Source of the DNA: Chloroflexaceae bacterium
GTDB lineage: Bacteria; Chloroflexota; Chloroflexia; Chloroflexales; Chloroflexaceae
Assembly (NCBI GenBank): GCA_026417815.1
Contig: JAOACN010000232.1
Coordinates: 1 to 20,313 of the forward strand
Direction of reading: 5' to 3'
DNA length: 20,313 nt
In this document: positions 1 to 7,310 of the stretch, one piece after another
How positions within the stretch are numbered: position 1 is the stretch's first letter
How the letters are laid out: every line of letters begins with the position of its first letter
Position numbers and translations under genes: made by a program
Notes under the pieces: model-generated
Seen by the model: only the letters and a program-made list of their open reading frames with translations
The model's database searches: none
Told to the model about the DNA's origin: nothing

Positions 1-1324
1 GCTCTACCTGGCCGATCTTGACCCCGCATCCGGGCCGGCGCCGGTCGTCCGTAGCGTCAAACAGATCGCCGGCGGCCCGGCAACGAGCATCTTCCATCCC
101 GCCTTTTCGCCCGACGGGCGCTTGCTGGCCTATGTCTCCGACGCCGATGGCTGGTGGCACATCTACCTGTACGACCTGGCGACCGCGACCCATCGCCGCC
201 TTACCAGCGGCGCCGCGGAGCACGGTCAGCCTGCCTGGGCCCAGGGGATGCGCACCCTGGCCTGGTCGCGCGGGGGGCACCGGATCTACTATTTGCGTAA
301 CGAGGGCGGGCAGCGGCGTGTCTACGTGCAACCGGTTGATGGCGGTCCGCCACAGAGCCTGAGCGATGGCGAGGGCTACACCTGGTTCGTGCAGCCGGCC
401 GCTTCGGCCACGGCTGACGCGGTGGCGGGCATCGCCTCGGCCCCTTCTATCCCGCCGCGCATCCTGGTGGCCGACGGCCAGCAGACGCGGGTGCTGCGCC
501 GCAGTTCCGGCGAACTGATCCCGGCCGAGCAACTGGCCAGCGCGTTGCCGGTTACGTGGCCCGCCCCTGGCGCGGAAACGGTCTACGGCATTCTCTACCT
601 GCCGCCCGGGCACGTTCCAGGCGGACCCGGCCCGCGCCCCCCGGCGATCGTGCGCGTCCACGGCGGGCCGACGGGCCAGGCGGTGCTCAGCTACAGCGCC
701 GAGGTGCAGTTCCTGGCGACACGGGGCTACGCCGTGCTGGAGGTGAACTTCCGCGGCAGCACCGGCTACGGGCGCGCCTATGCCCAGGCCCTGCGCGAGC
801 AATGGGGGGTGCTCGATGTCGCCGATGCCGTGGCCGGGGCGCGCTACCTGGCCTCGGCAGGCATCGCCGATCCGGAGCGGATCGTGATCATGGGCGGCAG
901 TTCTGGCGGCTACACCGTGTTGGAGGCGCTGAGCCAGGCGCCCGGCGTGTTCCGAGCGGGGGTCTGCCTCTACGGTGTGAGCGACCTCTTCAGCCTCGCC
1001 GCGGAGACCCACAAGTTCGAGGCGCGCTACACCGACTGGCTGGTAGGGCCGCTGCCCGAGGCCGCCGCGCGCTACCGCGAGCGTTCGCCCCTGGTCCACG
1101 CCGAAACGATCACCGCGCCCCTGGCGATCTTCCAGGGTGAGGAGGACCGGGTGGTGCCCCCCAATCAGGCCGAAGCGATCGTCGCTGCCCTGCGACGCCG
1201 GGGCGTGCCCCACGTGTACCATCTCTTCCCCGGCGAAGGGCATGGCTGGCGCCGCGCCGAGACGATCGAGCGCTACTACACGGCCCTCGACGCCTTTTTG
1301 CGCCAGTATGTGGTGTTTGCGTGA
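1..1324 (+). CDS. S9 family (prolyl oligopeptidase/acylaminoacyl-peptidase type) serine peptidase, 5'-partial
   Basis: This is the C-terminal part of an S9 peptidase that cleaves short peptides. The reading frame is open from base 2 without a start, so the N-terminus lies outside the window. The first ~150 codons are the end of a beta-propeller (FHPAFSPDGRLLAYVSD is a typical TolB/PD40-like blade). An alpha/beta-hydrolase domain follows, with HGGPT as the oxyanion region, the nucleophile in GGSSGGY (Ser codon 899-901), Asp in GEEDRVVPP (codon 1145-1147) and His in GEGHGW (codon 1241-1243). The triad is therefore complete. The gene stops at TGA 1322-1324, 19 bases before the end of the convergent transporter operon. 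No secretion signal can be judged. Its role as a consumer of imported peptides is inferred from position. Confidence 0.93.
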   Translation, partial: LYLADLDPASGPAPVVRSVKQIAGGPATSIFHPAFSPDGRLLAYVSDADGWWHIYLYDLATATHRRLTSGAAEHGQPAWAQGMRTLAWSRGGHRIYYLRNEGGQRRVYVQPVDGGPPQSLSDGEGYTWFVQPAASATADAVAGIASAPSIPPRILVADGQQTRVLRRSSGELIPAEQLASALPVTWPAPGAETVYGILYLPPGHVPGGPGPRPPAIVRVHGGPTGQAVLSYSAEVQFLATRGYAVLEVNFRGSTGYGRAYAQALREQWGVLDVADAVAGARYLASAGIADPERIVIMGGSSGGYTVLEALSQAPGVFRAGVCLYGVSDLFSLAAETHKFEARYTDWLVGPLPEAAARYRERSPLVHAETITAPLAIFQGEEDRVVPPNQAEAIVAALRRRGVPHVYHLFPGEGHGWRRAETIERYYTALDAFLRQYVVFA

Positions 1325-1343
1325 GGGGGGCGAGGTGGTTCTC

Positions 1344-2300
1344 TCAGATGTTGTGACAAGCCACCTGCTGCGCGCCGACCATGCGGAACTCGGGCGCCTC
1401 GCGACGACAGCGCTCCGTCGCCAGGGGACAGCGCGGGTGAAAGCGGCAGCCTGAGGGGATATTGATCGGGCTGGGCAACTCGGACTCCAGGGGAGGCGCC
1501 GACCTTCGGCGGGTCGGATCGGGCACCGGTATGGCGCTTAGCAACGAACGGGTGTACGGGTGCTGCGCCTCGTGATAGATGGCCTGGCTCGGGCCCACCT
1601 CAACGATCTTGCCGAGATACATCACCGCGATAGTATCGCTCACATACTGGACCACGCTCAAGTCGTGCGAGATGAAGATCATCGTCAGATCCAGGTCACG
1701 CTGGAGATCCTGAAGCAGGTTGATCACCTGCGCCTGGATCGAGACATCCAGAGCCGAGACAGGCTCGTCGGCGACGATCAGCTGGGGAGCGCAGGCGAGA
1801 GCGCGGGCGATACTGATGCGCTGACGCTGCCCGCCGCTGAACTCATGCGGGTAGCGGTCGGCATGGCGCCGATCGAGTCCCACACGCTGTAGCAACTCGT
1901 ATACCCGTGCCTGGCGCTCGGCCGCAGTGCCGATCCGATGGATCTCCAGCGGGTCGCTGACAATGCGCTCGACCGTCTTGCGCGGATTGAGCGAGGCAAA
2001 AGGGTCCTGGAAGACGATCTGCATGCGCCGGCGCACTGCCTTCAGGCGCGCACCGCTCAGCCTGGTAATGTCCTGGCCATCGAACAGAATGCGCCCGGCT
2101 GTTGGGTCAAGCAGGCGCATAATCATGCGCGCGGTCGTACTCTTGCCGCAGCCGCTCTCGCCCACCAGACCCAGGGTCTCGCCCGGGTGCACGGCCAGGT
2201 CGATCCCATCTACGGCGCGCAGGATGCGGCGTTGAGCGCTGAAACGCGAGCCCACCGGGTAGTGTTTGACAAGGCCCCGGATCTCAAGAAGCGGACTCAT
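1344..2300 (-). CDS. Oligopeptide/dipeptide ABC transporter ATP-binding protein (DppF/OppF type)
   Basis: This is the second ATPase of a peptide importer; it hydrolyses ATP on the cytoplasmic face to drive uptake. The 318 residues show Walker A GESGCGKST (47-55), a Q-loop FQDP (Gln98), the signature FSGGQRQR (154-161), Walker B LIVADE (174-179) and the switch SHD (His212). The C-terminus carries the oligopeptide-transporter-specific tail (HPYTRSLL, then a CRFHPRC cysteine cluster). The start ATG (2298-2300) lies inside the end of the preceding ATPase gene, with a 17-nt overlap, and a GAGG element about 8 nt upstream fits translational coupling. It is the last gene of the operon, and its stop (1344-1346) faces the convergent S9 peptidase across 19 bases with no obvious terminator. 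The substrate cannot be read from the ATPase; peptide is the family default. Confidence 0.95.
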   Translation of the reverse strand: MSPLLEIRGLVKHYPVGSRFSAQRRILRAVDGIDLAVHPGETLGLVGESGCGKSTTARMIMRLLDPTAGRILFDGQDITRLSGARLKAVRRRMQIVFQDPFASLNPRKTVERIVSDPLEIHRIGTAAERQARVYELLQRVGLDRRHADRYPHEFSGGQRQRISIARALACAPQLIVADEPVSALDVSIQAQVINLLQDLQRDLDLTMIFISHDLSVVQYVSDTIAVMYLGKIVEVGPSQAIYHEAQHPYTRSLLSAIPVPDPTRRRSAPPLESELPSPINIPSGCRFHPRCPLATERCRREAPEFRMVGAQQVACHNI

Positions 2301-3270
2301 AAGCGACCTCAGTGCGGAGCAAGCAGCGAGCGTGGCGCCCTCCCCCGATATGAATCAGGTCCGGCGCCCGGCGCCGGCAATGTTCTTCAGCCAGGGTGCA
2401 GCGTGGCGCGAAGGGGCAACCGGCGACAATCTCGCCCGGGCGTGGCGGCTGACCAGGGATGGGCCGAAGCGGCTCGCCGCGCTGCCGGCCGTGGGGGGTC
2501 GAGCCCAGCAGGCCAATCGTGTAGGGATGCTGCGGGTCGGCGAAGACATCGGCGGTGCGGCCCTGTTCCACCACCTGGCCGGCATACATCACTGCCACCC
2601 GGTCGCAGAGTTGAGCCACCACCCCCAGATCGTGGGTAATCAGCAGTACGGCGGTGTTGGTACGCTGGCGGGTTTCACTGATCAGATTGAGGATCTGGGC
2701 CTGGATCGTCACATCGAGCGCCGTAGTCGGCTCATCAGCGATCAGCAGATCGGGCGTGCAGGAGATGCCCATCGCAATGGCGACCCGCTGGCGCTGCCCG
2801 CCGGAAAGCTGGTGAGGATAGTCGTGTACACGGCGCCTGGCATCGGGCAGATGCACCGCCTGGAGCAGTTCGGCCGCCTTCGCGGTAGCCGCGCGCCGAC
2901 TGAGGCGCAGGTGATAGCGCAGGGCTTCGCCGATCTGTTTGCCGACTCGCATCAGCGGGTTGAGCGAGGTCATTGGATCCTGAAAAATCATGGCGATGCG
3001 GTCGCCACGGAGCTTTTCCATCTCGGCCTCGCGCAGGTCGAGTAAGTTCTGGCCGCGAAACTGTACCTCACCCGCGACGATCCGCCCGGTGGTCAGCCTG
3101 AGGATCGAAAAAGCCAGGGCCGACTTGCCGCTGCCGCTCTCACCGACGATGCCCACAATCTCGCCCGGGTAGACGTCGAGATCCACGCCATCTACGGCGC
3201 GCACCACACCGGCCGCGCTCTGGAACTGGGTCTTGAGGCCACGGATGCGCAGAATGGGCTCGGGCGTCAT
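2284..3270 (-). CDS. Oligopeptide/dipeptide ABC transporter ATP-binding protein (DppD/OppD type)
   Basis: This is the first ATPase of the peptide importer, with 328 residues. Motifs are Walker A GESGSGKSA (43-51), Q-loop FQDP (Gln97), signature LSGGQRQR (155-162), Walker B LLIADE (175-180) and THD (His213). The C-terminal tail has four cysteines in a CPFAPRC...C...C arrangement (285, 291, 298, 316). In some DppD proteins such a set binds an iron-sulfur cluster; that is established knowledge applied by inference here. I chose the ATG at 3268-3270 because it follows a strong AGGAGG ribosome site at 8 nt and sits one base after the dppC-type stop. An upstream in-frame ATG at 3324 would give 18 extra residues inside the permease gene and is less likely. 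The gene overlaps the next ATPase by 17 nt. Confidence 0.95.
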   Translation of the reverse strand: MTPEPILRIRGLKTQFQSAAGVVRAVDGVDLDVYPGEIVGIVGESGSGKSALAFSILRLTTGRIVAGEVQFRGQNLLDLREAEMEKLRGDRIAMIFQDPMTSLNPLMRVGKQIGEALRYHLRLSRRAATAKAAELLQAVHLPDARRRVHDYPHQLSGGQRQRVAIAMGISCTPDLLIADEPTTALDVTIQAQILNLISETRQRTNTAVLLITHDLGVVAQLCDRVAVMYAGQVVEQGRTADVFADPQHPYTIGLLGSTPHGRQRGEPLRPIPGQPPRPGEIVAGCPFAPRCTLAEEHCRRRAPDLIHIGGGRHARCLLRTEVAYESAS

Positions 3271-3271
3271 G

Positions 3272-4183
3272 CTATCGCCCTCCTTCGCGCAAGCGGGGAT
3301 CGAGGGCGTCGCGCAGACCATCACCGAGCGAGTTGAACGCGAAGACTAGCAGCACAATCGCGATGCCCGGCATCATGATGGCGTGAGGAGCCACCAGAAT
3401 GAAGCGCCGGCCGTCGGCGAGCATGCTGCCCCAGTCCGACGTGGGGGGCTGGGCGCCGAGGCCCACAAAGCTCAGGCCCGCAGTCTCAGTAACCATCCAG
3501 CCAATGTTCAGCGAGACGAGCACCACGATCGGGGCAATAATATTGGGCAGAATATCCAGAGCAATGATCCGCAGGTGACCGGCCCCGGCGGCCCGTGCGG
3601 CATCGATATACTCCATCGACTTGACTGATAACACCGCGCTGCGCACGTTGCGCGCGTAGAACGAGATGTTCACAATCGCGATGGCGATCATGGCGTTGAT
3701 CAGGCCGGGCCCGAGGGCGGAGACAAGCGCAATCGCCAGCAGCACATAGGGGAAAGCCAGCAGCACGTCGATCAGGCGCATGAACACGTTGTCGACAAGG
3801 CCACCGAAGTAGCCGGCGAGCACGCCGATGAGCGTGCCGACCGAGAGGGCGATGCTGGCCGCAACCACCGCAACCAGCAGCGACACCCGGGCGCCCCAGA
3901 TCAGCCGACTGAGAATATCTCGCCCGAGCTGGTCGGTACCGAGGATAGCGCCCGGCGATCCCGGTGGCTTGAGTCGGGCGGTAGTGTTAATTGCGTTCGG
4001 GTCAGCAAGCGGGAGCACCGGCGCCAGCAAGGCCAGCAGCGTCACGACAACGATCACCGCGAGGCCGAGCATCGCCATACGGTTGCGTGCGAGTCGGGCG
4101 ATCGGCATAGCGGCCGCGCGCCGCCCGGCGTAGGTGTCGGTAACCTGGTTTGTGACAGCGGTTGGTGACGAGAACTCTGACAT
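3272..4183 (-). CDS. Peptide ABC transporter permease (DppC/OppC type)
   Basis: This is an inner-membrane permease subunit that forms the translocation pore with its DppB-type partner. It has 303 residues with an N-terminal cytoplasmic stretch, a first membrane helix near 38-58 typical of the OppC N-terminal domain, and a core of about five further helices. The EAA-type coupling loop (YIDAARAAGAGHLRIIALD, 192-210) contacts the ATPases. LGTDQLGRDILSRLIWGAR (81-99) is a classic DppC signature. The start ATG 4181-4183 is preceded by GGGAGG at 4 nt. It lies 15 bases after the dppB-type stop and 1 base before the dppD-type start, so it is clearly in the same transcript. Confidence 0.95.
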   Translation of the reverse strand: MSEFSSPTAVTNQVTDTYAGRRAAAMPIARLARNRMAMLGLAVIVVVTLLALLAPVLPLADPNAINTTARLKPPGSPGAILGTDQLGRDILSRLIWGARVSLLVAVVAASIALSVGTLIGVLAGYFGGLVDNVFMRLIDVLLAFPYVLLAIALVSALGPGLINAMIAIAIVNISFYARNVRSAVLSVKSMEYIDAARAAGAGHLRIIALDILPNIIAPIVVLVSLNIGWMVTETAGLSFVGLGAQPPTSDWGSMLADGRRFILVAPHAIMMPGIAIVLLVFAFNSLGDGLRDALDPRLREGGR

Positions 4184-4198
4184 CGTTCCTCCCGGGTC

Positions 4199-5149
4199 TC
4201 AAGTGACCCGGATGCGGGGATCGGCCGCGGCGTGAAGCAGATCGGTAAGCAGGTTGATCAGGACATAGCTGGTGGCGATCACCAGTACCCCCCCCTGGAC
4301 GATCGGGAAGTCACGCTTGAGGATGGCCTCGACCATAAGGCTGCCGATCCCTGGCCAGGCAAAGACCGTCTCGACATAGACGGCGCCGGCGAGCAAGATC
4401 CCGGCCTCCAGGCCGAGCAAGGTGATCAGGGCCACCAGGGTGTTGCCAAAGGCGTGATCGATGATCACCCTGGCCCGTGGAACGCCCTTGGCCCGCGCCG
4501 TGAGCACAAACTCCTGGCTGAGCACCTCGAGCATCTGCGAGCGAGTGAAGCGCGCGATCACCGCCATCGGTACCAGCGCCAGGGTGGCGGCCGGCATAAC
4601 CAGGTGAGCGAGCAGTTTACCCCAGCTCGGCGTGCCCTGGGGCGGGTACATACCTGAGGCCGGCAGCCAGCGCAGGTTCACCGCGAACACAACTATGCCG
4701 ATCATACCGACCCAGAAGGCGGGCATGCTTACGGCCAGCATCGCGAACCCGGCGACAACCCGGTCCACCAGCCTGTTGTGGTTCACCGCCGAGATCACGC
4801 CCAGCAGCAGACCGAGGCTGAAGGCGATAATCGCCGCGGCGACGGCGAGGATGAGGGTGGCCTGGAAGCGGCTGAGCAACTCGGGCAGCACCGGGCGGTT
4901 CAACTGGATGCTTCGACCCAGGTCACCCTGGAGAGCGCGGCTCACCCAGCGTACATACTGCACCGGCAGCGGGTCGGTGAGGCCAAGCTCGGCGCGCAGG
5001 CGCTCGATGTCGCCGGGCCTGGCCGTTGGTCCGAGCATAATCTCCACCGGGTCACCCGGGGTCAGGTGCAACACCATGAAGACCATGATCGAGACCCCGA
5101 AGAGCACGATCACCGCCGAGAGCAGGCGTTGTGTGACATAGCGACGCAT
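4199..5149 (-). CDS. Peptide ABC transporter permease (DppB/OppB type)
   Basis: This is the second inner-membrane permease of the importer, with 316 residues. The N-terminus (RRYVTQRLLSAVIVLFGVS) with TPGDP after the first helix is the standard DppB beginning. A periplasmic segment (residues ~40-95) precedes five further hydrophobic helices. The EAA loop EFVLTARAKGVPRARVIID lies at about 214-232, and the protein ends with the family tail DLLHAAADPRIRVT. The start ATG is at 5147-5149 with only a weak upstream purine stretch (GAGAGACC), weaker than the sites of the genes that follow. About 200 bases containing two stem-loop structures separate it from the binding-protein gene, which suggests that expression of receptor and membrane parts is set differently. 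Confidence 0.95.
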   Translation of the reverse strand: MRRYVTQRLLSAVIVLFGVSIMVFMVLHLTPGDPVEIMLGPTARPGDIERLRAELGLTDPLPVQYVRWVSRALQGDLGRSIQLNRPVLPELLSRFQATLILAVAAAIIAFSLGLLLGVISAVNHNRLVDRVVAGFAMLAVSMPAFWVGMIGIVVFAVNLRWLPASGMYPPQGTPSWGKLLAHLVMPAATLALVPMAVIARFTRSQMLEVLSQEFVLTARAKGVPRARVIIDHAFGNTLVALITLLGLEAGILLAGAVYVETVFAWPGIGSLMVEAILKRDFPIVQGGVLVIATSYVLINLLTDLLHAAADPRIRVT

Positions 5150-5175
5150 AGCACTGGTCTCTCGCAGACCGCATC

Positions 5176-5213
5176 AGGGTGGGCCAGTCGAGGCGCTCTC
5201 ACTGACCCACCCT
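5176..5213 (-). repeat. Stem-loop upstream of the DppB-type gene (13-bp stem)
   Basis: AGGGTGGGCCAGT (5176-5188) and ACTGACCCACCCT (5201-5213) are inverted repeats with one mismatch. In the minus-strand transcript that mismatch becomes a G-U pair, so the RNA can form a 13-pair stem with a 12-nt loop. No U-tract follows, so it is not a classical terminator. It lies about 27 nt upstream of the permease start and could protect mRNA or dampen read-through; that is inference. Confidence 0.6.
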
Positions 5214-5224
5214 CCCGTGGGGTT

Positions 5225-5331
5225 CGTGTTCAGCCTCGGGGTAACCCCGCAAACCTGGGAGCGAGGGGGTCCCGCCCTCGGCAGTGTTTCGAGGGCAAGA
5301 TGCCCTCGCTCCCACGAGAAGGGTGAACACG
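5225..5331. repeat. Nested REP-like palindromic element between receptor and permease genes
   Basis: The element has three sets of inverted repeats: an outer 8-bp pair (CGTGTTCA 5225-5232, TGAACACG 5324-5331), a perfect 12-bp pair (TGGGAGCGAGGG 5256-5267, CCCTCGCTCCCA 5303-5314), and inner pairs. The inner sequence can fold two mutually exclusive ways: GCCCTCG (5274-5280) with CGAGGGC (5290-5296), or CGAGGGCA (5290-5297) with TGCCCTCG (5301-5308). The 12-bp arm and its surroundings look like a dispersed intergenic repeat. It sits 18 bases after the stop of the binding-protein gene, the place where REP elements stabilise receptor mRNA in other operons, such as malE-malF. Confidence 0.7.
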
Positions 5332-5349
5332 TACTTCACGGGCGTACAG

Positions 5350-7080
5350 TTAGCCGATGGTCACATCAACATAGCGCTGCTCGAAGCTCGGGTGCAGCAC
5401 AAAGCCCTTGACGGTCTTTGCCATCGCTGCCGTCTGGATCTGGCTGTCGAAGTAGAGGTTCGGCAACTCGTCGGCGACGATTCGCTGCAGTTCATGATAG
5501 ATCGCCGTGCGCTTGACCGGGTCACGCTCGGCCAGGCCGGTATCAAGCAACTCGTCCACGCGCGGGTTGGCATAGTAGCTGGCGTTGAAGCCCTTGTTTG
5601 TCGGCCAATTCTTCGAGTGCAGGGTGGCCTGGGGCACAACACCGGGGTCGGCGCCGTAGAACCAGGACATCTGGGCCAGGTGGTAGCCGCCAGCGTCGAG
5701 CCCGGCGTTGTAGACATTCAGATAGGCGCCCCACTCCAGCACCGTAATCTCGGCCTCAATGCCCACCTTCGCCAGGTCGGCCTGGATGGCCTCGCCCATC
5801 ACCTTGGGTGACTGCATGCCCGAGCCTGACTCGGTGACCAGGAACTTGATCCTGGTGCCCGGAGCTATGCCAGCCTCGGCCAGCAGGGCTTTGGCCTTCT
5901 CTGGATCATACTCATACCTCGTCACATCCGGCGTGTAGTAGGGGGCGAAGGCCTCTGGAATGCAACTGTGCAGGGGTGTGCCGGTGTTCTTCAGCAGGTC
6001 GGTAATGATCGCCTGGCGATTGATTGCGTATGCTACCGCCTTACGTACCTTGATATCGTTAAAAGGCGCCGACTTCATATTGAAGTTGAGGAACCATGCA
6101 TGGGGACCGGGCAATTCGGCGTAGACCAGGTCAGGGTTTTGCTTGATCTGCTCGATATTGTCGGGAGGCAGGTCGGTTACAAGCTGGACACCGCCGGCCA
6201 GCAACTCCGTGATGCGGGTCTGCTCATCGACGATCGGGCGATAGATAACCTCGCTGAGCCTGGCCTTGTTGCCCCAGTAGCCGTCGAAGCGCTCAAGAGT
6301 CATCTTGACGGACTTATCCCAGGACTTGAGCTTGAAGGGGCCTGAGCCAACGCCTGCCTCAGAGAAGCCGGCCCGCTCCTTCTTCACTGCGGTGGGGCTG
6401 ACGATACCACCAATGGTGACTGCCAGATTGGTAATGAAAGGGGTGAAGGCCTCCTTCAGGGTGAAGGCAACCGTGCTCTCGTCGACTTTCTCAATCTTGT
6501 CGACCGAGCCATAGTACCAGCTTGCAAAGGGGAAGGGGCCGGTGTCAGCCTCGGGGTGATTGGGGTCGAGCTGGCGCTCAAAGCTGTAGATCACTGCATC
6601 AGCATCAAGCGGTGTGCCGTCGTGAAAGGTGATGCCCTGGCGGATCTTGAAGGTGTAGGTCAGGTTGTCGTCGCTGACAGTGTAGCTCTCCGCCACGAGC
6701 GGCTCCACCTCGTAGCTGCCTTGCTTGAATTTGACCAGGGTCTCAAAGACGTTCGGGTGGACGCGGGCGATGGTGTTATTGTCCGTCGGATGGGCCGGGT
6801 CCATCGAGGTGGGCTCGGCGACCAGGCCGACGACGATGCTTGCGGCCAGGGCCGTGGCGGGCGCGCTGGTTGCGCCCCCCGCCGCGCTTGTGGCGGCAGG
6901 GGCGCTCGTCGGCGCGGTAGATGGCGCGGCGGGGGGCGCGCAGGCCGCCAGCAGACTTCCAAAGGTGCCGCTCAATGCTGTAAAGGAGGCCAGCCGCAGC
7001 ATCTCACGCCGACTGATCATCAGCCGCGCCAGCTCCGTACCCGCCGCTACCGGGTCGCTTGGATTGGTGGTGTCTGCCAT
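5350..7080 (-). CDS. Peptide ABC transporter substrate-binding lipoprotein (SBP family 5, DppA/OppA type)
   Basis: This is the extracytoplasmic receptor that captures peptides and delivers them to the DppBC-type permeases; 576 residues. The leader has a twin arginine in SRREMLR (residues 23-29), a hydrophobic stretch and a lipobox LAAC with Cys47, so Tat export followed by lipid anchoring is likely. A low-complexity Ala/Pro/Ser/Thr linker (about 48-80) precedes the family 5 domain, which shows EPTSMDPA, the ITFHDGTPLDADAVIYSFER signature, VRKAVAYAINRQAI and DPEKAKALLAEAG. The ATG 7078-7080 is preferred because GGGAG lies about 9 nt upstream; an in-frame ATG at 7176 would add 32 residues ahead of the Tat leader. 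The stop is TAA 5350-5352. Its gene has its own putative operator/promoter at 7232-7264. True ligands are unknown. Confidence 0.95.
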   Translation of the reverse strand: MADTTNPSDPVAAGTELARLMISRREMLRLASFTALSGTFGSLLAACAPPAAPSTAPTSAPAATSAAGGATSAPATALAASIVVGLVAEPTSMDPAHPTDNNTIARVHPNVFETLVKFKQGSYEVEPLVAESYTVSDDNLTYTFKIRQGITFHDGTPLDADAVIYSFERQLDPNHPEADTGPFPFASWYYGSVDKIEKVDESTVAFTLKEAFTPFITNLAVTIGGIVSPTAVKKERAGFSEAGVGSGPFKLKSWDKSVKMTLERFDGYWGNKARLSEVIYRPIVDEQTRITELLAGGVQLVTDLPPDNIEQIKQNPDLVYAELPGPHAWFLNFNMKSAPFNDIKVRKAVAYAINRQAIITDLLKNTGTPLHSCIPEAFAPYYTPDVTRYEYDPEKAKALLAEAGIAPGTRIKFLVTESGSGMQSPKVMGEAIQADLAKVGIEAEITVLEWGAYLNVYNAGLDAGGYHLAQMSWFYGADPGVVPQATLHSKNWPTNKGFNASYYANPRVDELLDTGLAERDPVKRTAIYHELQRIVADELPNLYFDSQIQTAAMAKTVKGFVLHPSFEQRYVDVTIG

Positions 7081-7169
7081 GTCGATGGCTCCCTCTTGCT
7101 TCAATAAAGGTATGACGAGACGACGGTACAGGGATGGTAAGCCTCGCTGGTCTCCAGCCGCATTGCACG

Positions 7170-7186
7170 GGCGCAATCATTGCGCC
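7170..7186. promoter_or_regulatory. 17-bp perfect palindrome in the leader of the binding-protein gene
   Basis: GGCGCAAT-C-ATTGCGCC is a perfect 8+1+8 palindrome, 90-106 bases upstream of the binding-protein start and downstream of the proposed promoter. It could be a dimer-binding operator or a short RNA hairpin in the 5' leader. A second, 10-bp palindrome, CTGTGCACAG, lies at 7206-7215. No function can be assigned. Confidence 0.45.
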
Positions 7187-7231
7187 AGACGGGTCACGCA
7201 CGCTGCTGTGCACAGGCAGGGATTGCCCAAA

Positions 7232-7264
7232 ACTGTATCGGCCGCCCGTTAAAGGAGCGTTAAC
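7232..7264 (-). promoter_or_regulatory. Putative SARP/PhoB-type operator and -10 for the binding-protein gene
   Basis: Read on the minus strand, 7264-7247 is GTTAACGCTCCTTTAACG: two TTAACG units with an 11-bp pitch (heptamer, 4-nt spacer, heptamer). Nine bases after the second unit comes TACAGT (7237-7232), a plausible -10. The same arrangement stands before the DUF1028 gene. Winged helices of the SARP/OmpR family bind such 11-bp direct repeats close to the -10 (known for the family); the assignment to the nearby regulator is inference. The predicted leader to the 7080 start is about 145 nt. Confidence 0.55.
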
Positions 7265-7310
7265 AGGGGATGAGCGGGTCAGACGTGGGCCTGGTTTCCT
7301 GCCCCAGCGG

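Noticed and set aside
1325..1343. Shared terminator between the convergent S9 peptidase and ATPase genes
   Set aside because: Only 19 bases, with no inverted repeat or T-tract.
7081..7176. 32-residue longer start for the receptor lipoprotein
   Set aside because: It would place unrelated residues before the Tat leader; the ATG at 7080 has a GGGAG site at good distance.
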